Positions 1 to 8,447 of a DNA stretch of 64,000 nt are shown here, piece after piece. The position numbers and the translations under genes are program-made. The stretch's first letter is position 1. Every line of letters starts with the position of its first letter. The notes under the pieces are model-generated. The model saw nothing but the letters and a program-made list of their open reading frames with translations, was not told where the DNA came from and ran no database searches. The DNA is from Weissella muntiaci (GTDB taxonomy: Bacteria; Bacillota; Bacilli; Lactobacillales; Lactobacillaceae). The stretch is from positions 50,018 through 114,017 of the forward strand of contig NZ_SDGZ01000020.1 of assembly GCF_008107635.1 (NCBI RefSeq), written 5' to 3'.

Positions 1-2
1 TA

Positions 3-1241
3 GGGGTTCTTCTAGCTAGTCAAGTTAGTAAGTTACTCTTCAAAATCTTCCATTATAATAAAAATAATAGCGACGTTTTCCCTACTTTACATTGGCTATA
101 TATGGGATTAAATCCAACTTCCGGTGGAAAATATACCGTTGCTGATCGTTTCTATACCTTGCATCATTATGGATTCCAAACAGCTAGTCAAGCCGATTGG
201 GCTGGCATCATGCGCCGTTTGAGCGCCTATAATCCCTTGACACTATCAATTCATTGGCTTGCAAAGTTCTTCACCCTCTGGTCTTCTGGTACCTTCCAGA
301 CCAGCACTGATTATCAAGTCCGTTGGCAATTAGCTCCGAAGTTCCTAATTGATCATATGATCACTGTTGATGTATTAAACGAGACTTATACGAAAGCGAT
401 CATCGCCTTACTGTTGTTAGCAATTGTTATTTATATCTGGCGCAATCGTCATTTTAAATTAAGTAGCTTAACCTTGATTCTCTTCTTCATTATTGGAATC
501 TCACTGTTCCACGCACTCTTATGGGAAGTTAAAATTCGCTACCAGTTCATGACGATTGGCGCACTTCTTTTCATAGGCTATACCGAGCTTGGCGCTTGGA
601 TCGAAGAACCATTAACAATGCCTAAAGCACTCCAAGGCCATAAATTTGCTTTGATTACTTTACCAATTTTGGGAGTCGCCTCAATTCTTACAATGAACCT
701 AATCCCTAATGATAAATTGTTGTCACCTGTTTCAAGCTATCGTTGGGCACAATCGTCGGTCCAGAAATCCGGCGACCATACTACGATTGCACAAGGCCAG
801 CAAATATCGCAAGTTGTTCAACTCGGTTCCTCTTCGTCTAACTTACAGCTGATTACCGAATACTCCCAACCTTTGGATCTGTATATCGACCAATGGCAAG
901 GTGGACAATGGCAACCTATCATCACAACAAAGGTCAAAGCACACACGCTATCGCAAAATATTAAGCATCCTTTTACTAGTGGTAAGTATCGGATTACGCT
1001 TCAAAATAACACGCTATATCCGGCTGAGTTAGCTTCAGCACAGAAATTATACACAACACCCGATCGTTTATTAGCAAATGATCCTAAAAACGATAACAGC
1101 ACCTTAGTCTTTACCTTCTGGCGCAGTTCAAGTCAAAAGACCATTTATTCACCAACGGTGATTAATGGCTTTACTCTGCTATTAATAGCAACCTGGTCGA
1201 CCTTACTATATTCTGAGCTTAAAAATAAGCGAGAATATTAA
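3..1241 (+). CDS. Polytopic membrane glycosyltransferase (PMT/GT39-like), C-terminal part
   Basis: The reading frame is open without a stop back to base 3, so the gene enters from the left edge and the ATG at 102 is probably internal. The visible part has several hydrophobic helices in its first half (around IIALLLLAIVIYIW, LTLILFFIIGISLF and the GALLFIGYTELGAW stretch), then a soluble, probably extracytoplasmic domain of about 150 residues and one last C-terminal helix. This layout and the motif MGLNPTSGGKY fit the large membrane proteins of lactobacilli related to dolichol-phosphate-mannose-type glycosyltransferases acting on cell-surface glycans. The catalytic N-terminal loops are outside the window, so the family call is an inference. 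Confidence 0.5.
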   Translation, partial: GVLLASQVSKLLFKIFHYNKNNSDVFPTLHWLYMGLNPTSGGKYTVADRFYTLHHYGFQTASQADWAGIMRRLSAYNPLTLSIHWLAKFFTLWSSGTFQTSTDYQVRWQLAPKFLIDHMITVDVLNETYTKAIIALLLLAIVIYIWRNRHFKLSSLTLILFFIIGISLFHALLWEVKIRYQFMTIGALLFIGYTELGAWIEEPLTMPKALQGHKFALITLPILGVASILTMNLIPNDKLLSPVSSYRWAQSSVQKSGDHTTIAQGQQISQVVQLGSSSSNLQLITEYSQPLDLYIDQWQGGQWQPIITTKVKAHTLSQNIKHPFTSGKYRITLQNNTLYPAELASAQKLYTTPDRLLANDPKNDNSTLVFTFWRSSSQKTIYSPTVINGFTLLLIATWSTLLYSELKNKREY

Positions 1242-1405
1242 AAATCATGAAAACCTAGTCATCTGATTTATCTTCATGTTATAATAATATTGAAAATCTT
1301 AAAAGAAAGACTTTCATGTTTGGGGCGTTGATCTATGATCGACGTCTTTTTTTATCAAAAACAGCTTATTTACAAATTAAACGGAAATTGGAAGGAAATA
1401 ATCTC

Positions 1406-1672
1406 ATGGAAAAGTTTTGTCAAAGTTGTGCTATGCCACTCAACACAAAGAATCTAGGCTCTGAACAAGATGGTTCCGCAAGTATGATGTACTGTGAGTT
1501 ATGCTATCAAAATGGCGTATTCACTAATCCCGAAATTAGCTTTACAGAAATGCTTGCAGTCGGTAAAGCTGGAATTGATCAATCATCCAGTAATTTCATC
1601 ACCAAATTTATGCTCAAAGCGCTTTACCCAGCGAGCCTAAAACGCACCACCCGCTTCAAAAATGCCCATTAA
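1406..1672 (+). CDS. Small zinc-ribbon protein
   Basis: An 88-residue protein with CQSC at residues 5-8 and CELC about 27 residues later. This is the two-knuckle spacing of the putative zinc ribbon family (Zn_ribbon_2). The cysteines probably bind one Zn2+; the cellular role of the family is not known. I chose the ATG at 1406 because GAAGGAAA lies just upstream and the ribbon normally begins at residue 4-5. The frame is open further upstream to 1316, but that extension has no family resemblance. A strong terminator follows directly. Confidence 0.7.
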   Translation: MEKFCQSCAMPLNTKNLGSEQDGSASMMYCELCYQNGVFTNPEISFTEMLAVGKAGIDQSSSNFITKFMLKALYPASLKRTTRFKNAH

Positions 1673-1675
1673 CAA

Positions 1676-1712
1676 AAAAATCTTCAGTACATTGTACTGA
1701 AGATTTTTGTTT
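1676..1712. terminator. Bidirectional Rho-independent terminator
   Basis: A 16-bp inverted repeat (AAAAATCTTCAGTACA and its complement, one-base loop) with A and T runs on both sides. It ends the zinc-ribbon gene on the plus strand and the small membrane protein gene on the minus strand. Confidence 0.85.
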
Positions 1713-1717
1713 TGCAT

Positions 1718-1948
1718 CTAATTTAAACAATATGGTACTAAAATACGGAAAGCCATAATTACAACCACGGCAATTGCAACAATCCAATAAACGATTTCAC
1801 TATCTCGAATTGCCAAAAAGGTCGCCAAGATTAAGATTAGTAAGTAAACCCAATCAAACAAATAGTCGTAATTGCCAAACAAATTAATAATCATTACGAT
1901 TAGAAATAACAGCACTACAAATACATCAATAAGCATTCTCTTCTTCAT
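1718..1948 (-). CDS. Small membrane protein of unknown function
   Basis: A 76-residue, very hydrophobic protein with three likely membrane helices: residues 5-25, 30-46 and 53-70. Its start MKKR gives a positive-inside N-terminus. No clear Shine-Dalgarno sequence precedes the ATG. It shares a bidirectional terminator with the zinc-ribbon gene, which supports it as a real transcribed unit. I do not recognise a family. Confidence 0.5.
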   Translation of the reverse strand: MKKRMLIDVFVVLLFLIVMIINLFGNYDYLFDWVYLLILILATFLAIRDSEIVYWIVAIAVVVIMAFRILVPYCLN

Positions 1949-2111
1949 AATTATTAAACTTTATCATAAAGCAATATTGATATAAATATACAGCTTGCCC
2001 AGCGCTGTTCAATGTTTAATTTACAACAAGCCAGCTAGATTTGTATAACCTAAATAAAAAACTGACATCCTTAAACGGACGCCAGTCACGACAAATCGAA
2101 CCTTTAATAGC

Positions 2112-2756
2112 TTATTGCACCAATGTCGTCTCAATAAATCGATCAAGATACTCCAACTCACTCAATTGAGCATTACAGCTAAAGCTATCCCGACAAATTA
2201 AATTTCCACGTTTCGTGTAATTGCCATCTGCACCACGTGCCTTGACCTTTGACAGAAACATTGAAACCGTCCCAAGTTGATGACAAATTGCACATAGCCC
2301 ATTTAGTGGCTTTGAATCAAATTCGCCGTATACACCAACTAACTTTCCAGCATGTGGCGCGACAAGGTATTTTCGCTGACTACCGTGATCATCCCAGCCC
2401 AGATAACTACTCTCATAACGATCAATCATATCCCAATTTGGTTCTGGTAGTTTTTTGACCTTTTTAAATAATTTAGCCAGTTGAGCTGACGACACCATTG
2501 GAAATGGTGTCACATATTCCCGTAACCTGGCAAGCTCCCGTTCTGCTTGAGCCTTCGTCAATGTCGGTGCTTGAATAACTGCCAGAAAATGCTCTGTGTC
2601 GTCATTTTCTGGTAATAACTCCCTAACCTTAGCAACAACATCCGCCACTACAACATTTCTAACACTCCGGTCATTGACCGACGTGTAGGTACGATTTAGA
2701 ATTGCGACTTGTTTTTTTAAAGCGACAAAGTCATGCGCTTCAATTGTTTTTTCCAT
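2112..2756 (-). CDS. FusB/FusC-family EF-G-binding protein
   Basis: A 214-residue protein with the size and architecture of the FusB family. The N-terminal helical half (residues 1-80) is followed by a C-terminal zinc-binding domain containing CAICH, then GNLICRDSFSCN, which supplies the remaining Zn ligands. FusB proteins bind elongation factor G and free it from stalled ribosomes; in staphylococci this gives fusidic acid resistance. In lactic acid bacteria such proteins are chromosomal, and a resistance role cannot be assumed. AGGAG lies 8 bases before the ATG. An imperfect inverted repeat lies in the leader at 2850-2879. Confidence 0.85.
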   Translation of the reverse strand: MEKTIEAHDFVALKKQVAILNRTYTSVNDRSVRNVVVADVVAKVRELLPENDDTEHFLAVIQAPTLTKAQAERELARLREYVTPFPMVSSAQLAKLFKKVKKLPEPNWDMIDRYESSYLGWDDHGSQRKYLVAPHAGKLVGVYGEFDSKPLNGLCAICHQLGTVSMFLSKVKARGADGNYTKRGNLICRDSFSCNAQLSELEYLDRFIETTLVQ

Positions 2757-3071
2757 GATTGTATACTCCTATGTTTCGGGCATACCGCACGGAATTTTCT
2801 ATACCGAGCGATTTGCTTTTATTTAACAATAAAAACCAATCGGCCAGCAGATAATGATCCAAAGTTTGGCATCGTTATCATCCCCCAACGTTCATTAATA
2901 TCCACCTAGTATACGCTAAATTTATGTTTTGGCAAAAGTCACGCTTGTTTTACTCGCAATCAAAGATACCAATGAGCAATATTTGGCCAGCTCTGAAAAT
3001 TATTTGCTATAATGTGCAACTAAAGATATCCAGCAAGTTTTGTCACAATGTACATGACGGAGGTATCCGAG
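2757..3071. other. Divergent intergenic region between the fusB-like and TMEM175 genes
   Basis: No gene is visible. It holds an imperfect inverted repeat at 2850-2879 (GATAATGAT against ATCGTTATC) in the fusB-like leader, with no T-run to make it a clear terminator. An extended -10 element TGCTATAAT at 3005-3013 points rightward to the TMEM175-like gene. Confidence 0.5.
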
Positions 3072-3668
3072 ATGAATAAACACCGCGTTGAAACCTTTAC
3101 TGATGCAATCATCGCAATCATTACGACGATTATGATTTTGGAATTCAAAGTACCTGATACCTTCAAGCTACACGCGATCATTGAAGAGTTGCCCGCTCTA
3201 TTTGCATACGGTTCGAGTTTCTTCTTTATCCTTGTTGCCTGGTACAATCACCACTATCTCTTTAGCTTAGCTAACCGAATTAGTAAAAGAATCTATTGGA
3301 TCAACAATCTGTGGATCTTCACCATGTCCTTGCTCCCAGTTGCAACTGCTTGGGTCGGTCGTTATATTAATAAACCCGCACCTGAATTATTTTACTTCTT
3401 TATCTTCTTTATTTGGTCAATCACCTTTTTACTGTTAGCAAAAGCAATCGCCAATGAATTAAGTAAGGTCGATCTGAATGCAGCTCAAAAAATTATTGCT
3501 ATGCCTGCTGTCAGTTTTCTCAACAGTAAATTGCTAACCGTTCTAACCTTCTGTACCCTCGTAATCACCTCATTCTTCCCCTTATTTCTAATCATCATGA
3601 CCGTCGGCGAGCTGATTTATATGGCAGTCAGAACACCCGCTGATGGCGATCAGCTTGATAGGCAATAA
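3072..3668 (+). CDS. TMEM175-family potassium channel-like protein (first copy)
   Basis: A 198-residue protein beginning MNKHRVETFTDA, the hallmark R-x3-F(S/T)D motif in the first helix of TMEM175 (DUF1211) proteins. About six hydrophobic helices follow, as expected for one six-helix repeat. Bacterial TMEM175 proteins form tetrameric, leaky K+ channels. The ATG at 3072 has GGAGG 8 bases upstream; an earlier in-frame ATG at 3048 has none. A second family member lies 1 kb away on the other strand, flanking a voltage-gated K+ channel. The fold assignment is secure; ion selectivity is taken from the family. Confidence 0.85.
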   Translation: MNKHRVETFTDAIIAIITTIMILEFKVPDTFKLHAIIEELPALFAYGSSFFFILVAWYNHHYLFSLANRISKRIYWINNLWIFTMSLLPVATAWVGRYINKPAPELFYFFIFFIWSITFLLLAKAIANELSKVDLNAAQKIIAMPAVSFLNSKLLTVLTFCTLVITSFFPLFLIIMTVGELIYMAVRTPADGDQLDRQ

Positions 3669-3698
3669 ACACTCTTCAAATGCTGAAGGGTGTTTTTT
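3669..3698 (+). terminator. Rho-independent terminator after TMEM175-like gene
   Basis: Ten-base stem ACACTCTTCA / TGAAGGGTGT with a short loop, followed by a run of six T. Confidence 0.8.
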
Positions 3699-3833
3699 GT
3701 TCTACCCCATCGATCATAAGTACCCCCAATGCTTCAATCATGCTAATGAAATATATTTCTTGCCTTAATCTATGTTAAAATTCAAAAAGACATTCCATTC
3801 TATTTTCAAACTAGTAAAAAGAGCTAATAAACC

Positions 3834-4586
3834 ATGAACATTCATATCAAAAGATTCTACTACGCATTAACATTAATTCTCTCGATTGCTTCAATCATGA
3901 TCGCAATTATTGAAATTGCCAATTTCGCTTCAATAACGCAATCCCCAATTAATTATATTGATAAAGGTATTCTAGCTTTCTTCTGGCTTGACTATGCCGT
4001 TAGATTTTATCGTTCCCCAAATAAAAAAATCTTCTTTAGACACAATATTTTTGATTTACTGGCAATCCTGCCATTTGATTCACTCTTCTATTTCTTCCGT
4101 GTGGCACGTGTATTGCGTGTGCTCCGACTACTAAAACTCATTCGAATTGTTGGTTTTACTGGTAAGATTCAAAAGAACATCAAAAAGTTCGTAAATACCA
4201 ACGGCTTTATCTATTTATTGATTACAAGTGTGGTCTTGATTTTCCTAGCGGCCGAAATCTACTCCGTTGCAGAGAATGTCGATTACGGTAATTCCCTCTG
4301 GTGGGCGATTGCCACAACCACGACAGTCGGATATGGTGACATCTCACCCCACACTGAAATTGGGCGTTTTACAGCTGTTATCCTTATGCTGTTGGGAATT
4401 GGCCTGATCGGTAGTTTAACCAGTACCCTGACAACCTACTTTGTCAAAGGCGATCACGCATCCGATGATGCTGACCTGGCGGTTGAAGTTAAGAACCTGC
4501 GCAAAGAAGTCAAAGAATTGGCAATGTTGAAGAATGAACTCGCACAATTACGCGAAGAAATCCAAAAGTACAACCAAAATCATTAA
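3834..4586 (+). CDS. Voltage-gated potassium channel subunit
   Basis: A 250-residue six-helix channel. S1-S3 span residues 5-90. S4 is the arginine-rich stretch RVARVLRVLRLLKLIR, with basic residues every third or fourth position. The pore loop carries TTVGYGD, the canonical K+ selectivity filter, followed by S6. The last 40 residues are heptad-like and charged, which suggests a tetramerising coiled coil. It acts in the cytoplasmic membrane as a homotetrameric K+ channel. It resembles KvAP-type prokaryotic channels. The Shine-Dalgarno signal is weak (AAGAG). Confidence 0.9.
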   Translation: MNIHIKRFYYALTLILSIASIMIAIIEIANFASITQSPINYIDKGILAFFWLDYAVRFYRSPNKKIFFRHNIFDLLAILPFDSLFYFFRVARVLRVLRLLKLIRIVGFTGKIQKNIKKFVNTNGFIYLLITSVVLIFLAAEIYSVAENVDYGNSLWWAIATTTTVGYGDISPHTEIGRFTAVILMLLGIGLIGSLTSTLTTYFVKGDHASDDADLAVEVKNLRKEVKELAMLKNELAQLREEIQKYNQNH

Positions 4587-4590
4587 AATT

Positions 4591-4630
4591 AAAAGAACGT
4601 CATGTTTTTAAACACATGACGTTCTTTTTT
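4591..4630. terminator. Bidirectional terminator between convergent channel genes
   Basis: Stem AAAAGAACGTCATGT with its complement around a short loop, with A- and T-runs on both sides. It ends both the Kv-type gene and the convergent TMEM175-like gene. Confidence 0.9.
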
Positions 4631-5189
4631 AGTTTTTCATTTTTCGATTGGCTCTGATCGGTTGAACCGCCCATAATGCCACATCAAGTAATAAGCTAAA
4701 AAATACAAATGGTGGCCAAATAAATACAATTACTAAGGCCAGCGCGTTAATCATCACTGAGATCACTTCCAACTTCATTTTATGGGTTAATGTTTCTTGC
4801 GTTTTAACGACTTCATTTCTCAAAGCTGAGAAAGCAAAATTATAGATAATAACATTAAGTGCATACAACAATGCTGGAATCCGTGCATTTATATCTGATC
4901 CAAACCAGGCAGTCGTAGCTGGAAGCAACGTCGCCCAGAATAACAAGAAGATATTTGTAAAGATCATGCGATGATTGATTTCTTTTACTCGCAAAAATAA
5001 GTAATGATGATTAACCCACATCACCGAGATGATGATGAATGAAACAACGTACGCCAAAAATTCGGGTAAGACCTCAACAATCGCACTCAGCGAATGATTT
5101 CCCTGATCCAAATGAATTTCTAAAACTAAAATTGTTAAAATTATTGCCAATACCGCATCTGTAAATGCTTCAAATCTTTCTTTTCCCAT
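4629..5189 (-). CDS. TMEM175-family potassium channel-like protein (second copy)
   Basis: A 186-residue paralogue of the protein at 3072-3668. It shares the first-helix motif RFEAFTDA, the VNHHYLF segment (NHHYLF in the first copy) and the LLPATTAWFG segment (LLPVATAWVG in the first copy). Six hydrophobic helices are evident. I chose the ATG at 5189 over a TTG three bases upstream, because AGGGGAG then sits about 9 bases away. Divergence between the two copies is large, so this is not a recent duplication. It probably conducts K+ in the membrane, by family inference. Confidence 0.85.
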   Translation of the reverse strand: MGKERFEAFTDAVLAIILTILVLEIHLDQGNHSLSAIVEVLPEFLAYVVSFIIISVMWVNHHYLFLRVKEINHRMIFTNIFLLFWATLLPATTAWFGSDINARIPALLYALNVIIYNFAFSALRNEVVKTQETLTHKMKLEVISVMINALALVIVFIWPPFVFFSLLLDVALWAVQPIRANRKMKN

Positions 5190-5499
5190 CAATTGCTACT
5201 CCCCTAAAATAGACTTATTTCCCAATGAATAAGCCTAGTACAGGTGTCGATGTTTAGCATACTGAATTGTTAGAATTTAAGGTATTCTTTACGTTCTATG
5301 TGCATATTAGCCCCACTGCTCTATACTTCATTTTAATTTTATTTTCGAGCGAGATATTGATAGATAACCAATGCCCCCAAGAGCAAAAGGGAAAACCAAA
5401 TCGTACTCCAATTATTTGGTTAATACCGAACGTGTATAAATACAAAGAGGCCTGCAAGCAACCAGGTCAACATATTGGCTTTGAATTTAATGTTAAGGC
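5190..5499. other. Intergenic region, no feature recognised
   Basis: AT-rich spacer between two minus-strand genes. A 95-codon plus-strand frame crosses it, but its composition is not protein-like and it has no ribosome binding site. I see no clear terminator for the CPBP gene that ends at 5500. Confidence 0.5.
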
Positions 5500-6276
5500 T
5501 CATGATTTCAGCAAAACTGGTACAACCGCTATAATGAAGATCAACTCGTCATAAATATAGTGACAGACAAATGAAATAACGATATTCTTCGAGCGAGTGA
5601 ACGAAAAGTTAAACACCAATCGTAGTGAACCAATGATTAATAGAATTTGCGGTATGTTACCGTTATACGCATCATAATGCAACATGCCGAAAATAACCGC
5701 CGACACTAACATCCCAATCCATAAGCTAACATTTCTTGAGGTCTTGAAGATATTTCTGATCAAAATTGTTGAACCTATAAACGAAGTTAATCCAATGATT
5801 TCTTCGTTAAATAAAGATAGTAAATTACTAATTGAAATATAGCCTAGCGAATGCAAACTAAAATCCTTTACTGCCGCATTACTTTCAACCGGAATGTGCA
5901 ACACCTTAAATGCGATTGACATCACGCCACTGACCAAGAAGCCTAACAACACGATACCAACAATCAGCTTCCAATTCTTTTTAAGGCTACCAGAAAAAAA
6001 GCCCTTTAACTCCTTACCAAATATTAACCCTAGGCTAATTGTCATTAACAGAAAAGGAATTAATACCCATAGGGTAAACTTCACTAAATCACCTAGAAAC
6101 AAACTCTCAAATGAATTTACAACACCTGCCGAATATTGGTGGCCAGTGTTTACCGTAATTGTCATTATAATCACCGGTATCAAAATCATCAGCAAAGCTT
6201 TAATGCTCGAAATCCCCTGTGTATCATCAACAAACGGCATCGGAATCCGTGAATCCTTGCGCTCCATAATCCCCAT
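5500..6276 (-). CDS. CPBP-family intramembrane protease
   Basis: A polytopic protein of 258 residues with the three CPBP (CAAX protease/Abi) motifs in the second half: NEE in motif 1, FGMLHY in motif 2 and HYIYDE in motif 3. These supply the glutamates and histidines of the predicted active site. Motif 1 lacks the usual arginine three residues after EE (it reads EEIIGLT), so catalytic activity is less certain. In lactic acid bacteria such proteins often accompany bacteriocin or toxin loci, sometimes as self-immunity, and this one directly precedes the LXG island. The ATG at 6276 is placed by GAGGGGG six bases upstream; the frame continues to 6324. Confidence 0.8.
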   Translation of the reverse strand: MGIMERKDSRIPMPFVDDTQGISSIKALLMILIPVIIMTITVNTGHQYSAGVVNSFESLFLGDLVKFTLWVLIPFLLMTISLGLIFGKELKGFFSGSLKKNWKLIVGIVLLGFLVSGVMSIAFKVLHIPVESNAAVKDFSLHSLGYISISNLLSLFNEEIIGLTSFIGSTILIRNIFKTSRNVSLWIGMLVSAVIFGMLHYDAYNGNIPQILLIIGSLRLVFNFSFTRSKNIVISFVCHYIYDELIFIIAVVPVLLKS

Positions 6277-6462
6277 ATACATGTCCCCCTCGAAAAAGTA
6301 CTCCACGACTTCTTTGAGCGTCAATCAACTCCGCTTTTCCAAGTCGTGTTTTGAAATTCCACTATGCCTCATCCAGCAATAAAACTACTTTAATCATATC
6401 AATCGATTAATTGCTTATCTGTTAATATTGCTTGAATAAAAACCGAAAGTTCATTGCCAAAC

Positions 6463-6484
6463 AAAAAATCACCTAATCAGGTGT
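6463..6484 (-). terminator. Possible terminator at the end of the immunity-like array
   Basis: Reading on the minus strand, a short stem CACCT/AGGTG is followed by TTTTTT, about 70 bases beyond the stop of the last array gene. The stem is only five base pairs, so this is tentative. Confidence 0.4.
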
Positions 6485-6552
6485 AGATGCTAATATTGAC
6501 AACGTTAATGGTTACTTACACATGGACAACTCATCTTCAAGGCAATCAAAGA

Positions 6553-7074
6553 TCATTTACTCGGTTTCTTCAAACTTCCGGTAATAATCAGCCAAATTAA
6601 GTAACTTACCACAACTATGATGTTGAATATAAGATATCCAGCTTGGCCAAATTGTCGTTTTATATCTGACAAAAACGGATTATAAAATATCAATCCCATA
6701 AACAAAAATGTCACTGACAATTCAACAAGAAATCCCAATGTTTCACTTAGTGGACCTTTTCCAACCAGTGCATCATCTATCCTCGCCCAACCAGAAGTGC
6801 GACCAAAACCTCGATATACTAAATTAGGATCACCATACTTTTTTATCAAGTCATCTGATAAACGTTTGATATTACCTGTTAACTCAATTCCGTGGCTTTC
6901 CAGTTTTAAAAATCTTAAATTCATTTTGCGAACCGTCAGTGCAAAATCTGTCCCCGCTTGAATTGATCTCAGCGCACTTGAAAGATACTGATTTTCCACA
7001 GCACTAATCGTTTTACTATCTGTGCTAATCTCTTTCATTCGATTGAGTGTCTCATTGTTTTTTGTTGACAACAT
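6553..7074 (-). CDS. Immunity-like helical protein with C-terminal membrane hairpin (type B, distal copy)
   Basis: A 173-residue protein in two parts. Residues 1-100 form a helical domain with the module pattern QYL..A...I..G, then L..LE and a final LIKKYGDPN. After the signature YRGFGRTSGWARIDD come two hydrophobic helices and the tail ITGSLKKPSK. It is a close paralogue of the protein at 11118-11633 (shared RGYG/RGFG..GW.R.DD and TGSLK tails). The helical module resembles class IIa bacteriocin immunity proteins in length and spacing (inference). It is the last gene of the array, and probably a membrane-tethered immunity protein. Confidence 0.6.
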   Translation of the reverse strand: MLSTKNNETLNRMKEISTDSKTISAVENQYLSSALRSIQAGTDFALTVRKMNLRFLKLESHGIELTGNIKRLSDDLIKKYGDPNLVYRGFGRTSGWARIDDALVGKGPLSETLGFLVELSVTFLFMGLIFYNPFLSDIKRQFGQAGYLIFNIIVVVSYLIWLIITGSLKKPSK

Positions 7075-7173
7075 ACCTTAATCTCTTCTTATCTATAATC
7101 CAATACTTGTCAGGAACTCAAAATCTGCAATTGCGCAATCTGATTTAAAAATTATTATGAATGCGACGTGATA

Positions 7174-7596
7174 CTACCGATCACCAATTCCGGTAATCTG
7201 TTCCGCAATTTTAGTTATGTTTAGATCAATTAAATAAACATCAGAATTGAAGATTTGGATCACTAATTTTTTGTCTGGTAGCAATGCTTGTCGCAACGCA
7301 AACTTTTCCATCCAGTTGCTTACATATTCATACGCATCATCTTCAAAGAAAGTATTATCGGTTAGTTTCATTGACACATTGGAGAGAACCTGCCTTGTAG
7401 TATCCGATAATTCTCCTGTATTTAATAACAATGTTATTACTTCTTGAAAATATACCTTGATCTGAGTCCTCACACTAACCAGATTCCGTTCAAGCGGTAA
7501 TGCCCCGATTCCTCCAGATAGCACAGATCCATTTTTGATGGTGTATTTAGCTAGATTGAATATCAAGCTATGATCACGATTTTCTGCATCGCCCAT
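7174..7596 (-). CDS. Immunity-like cytosolic helical protein (type A short, distal copy)
   Basis: A 140-residue protein, exactly the length of its paralogue at 12425-12847 next to the LXG toxin gene. Both begin with ten residues and then SLIFNLAKYT.KNG, and share LSD.TRQVLSN, a tryptophan-containing helix (SNWMEKF/TIWMKKI), DEKL/DKKL and a final SD(V/I)YL. I chose the ATG at 7596, with GGAG nine bases upstream, because it reproduces the paralogue's start; the frame is open to 7614. No membrane helices. It may neutralise a toxin related to the LXG tip (inference). Confidence 0.6.
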   Translation of the reverse strand: MGDAENRDHSLIFNLAKYTIKNGSVLSGGIGALPLERNLVSVRTQIKVYFQEVITLLLNTGELSDTTRQVLSNVSMKLTDNTFFEDDAYEYVSNWMEKFALRQALLPDKKLVIQIFNSDVYLIDLNITKIAEQITGIGDR

Positions 7597-7632
7597 TTTA
7601 AATTTCTCCATCATTTTTTAACCCATGCCTTA

Positions 7633-7941
7633 TTAAAAACCGCCAATATATGGAAATCCCCTCATACTTTTCCCAAATTCATTTAGCTCACGATAATCAG
7701 GCTCACCATAGAGAGAAATAAGCGTATTAAAGAATATCTTTGTCTCGGTTGTTAGCGCTTCTTTTTTATTTAACGCACGTAATGATAACTCTAATGCATT
7801 AATGCTACTTGCAAAACCAAAGCCTGAATCAATACCGTCTTTTGCTCTCGTCAGATATTTACGTTCATGTCTTGTTAGGTCATTATTATTTTTCAATAAA
7901 CCAGTGAGAACCGCATAAATTTTCTTCTCAATATATTCCAT
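7633..7941 (-). CDS. Single-domain immunity-like protein (type B module without membrane hairpin)
   Basis: A 102-residue protein that is just the helical module: ERKYLTRAKDGIDSGFGF, then LELSLRAL, then TETKIFFNTLISLYGEPDYR. It stops in a short FGKSMRGF tail where longer paralogues have the glycine signature and membrane hairpin. It is either a truncated type B gene or a natural single-domain form; its size equals that of class IIa bacteriocin immunity proteins. Its ATG shares one base with the upstream stop (TGATG), so translation is probably coupled. Confidence 0.55.
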   Translation of the reverse strand: MEYIEKKIYAVLTGLLKNNNDLTRHERKYLTRAKDGIDSGFGFASSINALELSLRALNKKEALTTETKIFFNTLISLYGEPDYRELNEFGKSMRGFPYIGGF

Positions 7942-8426
7942 CACTCTTGCCTTCTTGAATTACAAATCAGACTAATCATAACCAGAAATAGCCACCCAGC
8001 AATCAGCTGTTTTTGATACATATCGTTTTGTAATCTCGGTGAAACCACGTATACAATTATGATCATTGGGATCACTATAGCCAAGAGAAGCCATATAAAG
8101 TCTTTATACTGCCAATCGCCATGGCTTCCACCTCCTGGTCCAATAATATGAACGTCATTATTTTGTATCGGCTCACCGTATACGCTCCTTAAACTTTCAA
8201 AGAGCGTCTTCACTTCTGAAGTTAGTCCGCCAGCTTGGATTCTACCAAAGTCCAGCGCCTTTAATGCCCGATCTAATCGATCAATAACTACCTCAAATGC
8301 TTCTCCAGCATCCAACATCTGCTTAGCTTCCGCCAAATACTTTCGTTCTTCGTTTGACACGTGACTGGTTACTTTAGATAACGTGGCAATTAAGTTATAA
8401 AATTTTTCTTGCTGATACATAAACAT
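7941..8426 (-). CDS. Immunity-like helical protein with C-terminal membrane hairpin (type B)
   Basis: A 161-residue protein. The N-terminal helical module reads NEERKYLAEAKQMLDAGEAF, then DRLDRALKAL and TSEVKTLFESLRSVYGEP. A short GPGGGSHGDW segment leads to two membrane helices (LLLAIVIPMIIIVYVV and LFLVMISLI). The module is very similar to that of the next gene at 7633-7941, with which it is translationally coupled. GGTGGA precedes the ATG. The hairpin would place the module on the cytoplasmic face. Function as toxin immunity is inferred from context. Confidence 0.6.
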   Translation of the reverse strand: MFMYQQEKFYNLIATLSKVTSHVSNEERKYLAEAKQMLDAGEAFEVVIDRLDRALKALDFGRIQAGGLTSEVKTLFESLRSVYGEPIQNNDVHIIGPGGGSHGDWQYKDFIWLLLAIVIPMIIIVYVVSPRLQNDMYQKQLIAGWLFLVMISLICNSRRQE

Positions 8427-8447
8427 AACAATCCACCATAAATGATC

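Noticed and set aside
5267..5554. A 95-codon plus-strand frame before the CPBP gene
   Set aside because: Composition is not protein-like, there is no ribosome binding site, and it runs into the antisense of the CPBP gene.
5894..6382. A 162-codon plus-strand frame
   Set aside because: It is the antisense of the CPBP coding sequence, whose motifs and start signal are convincing.
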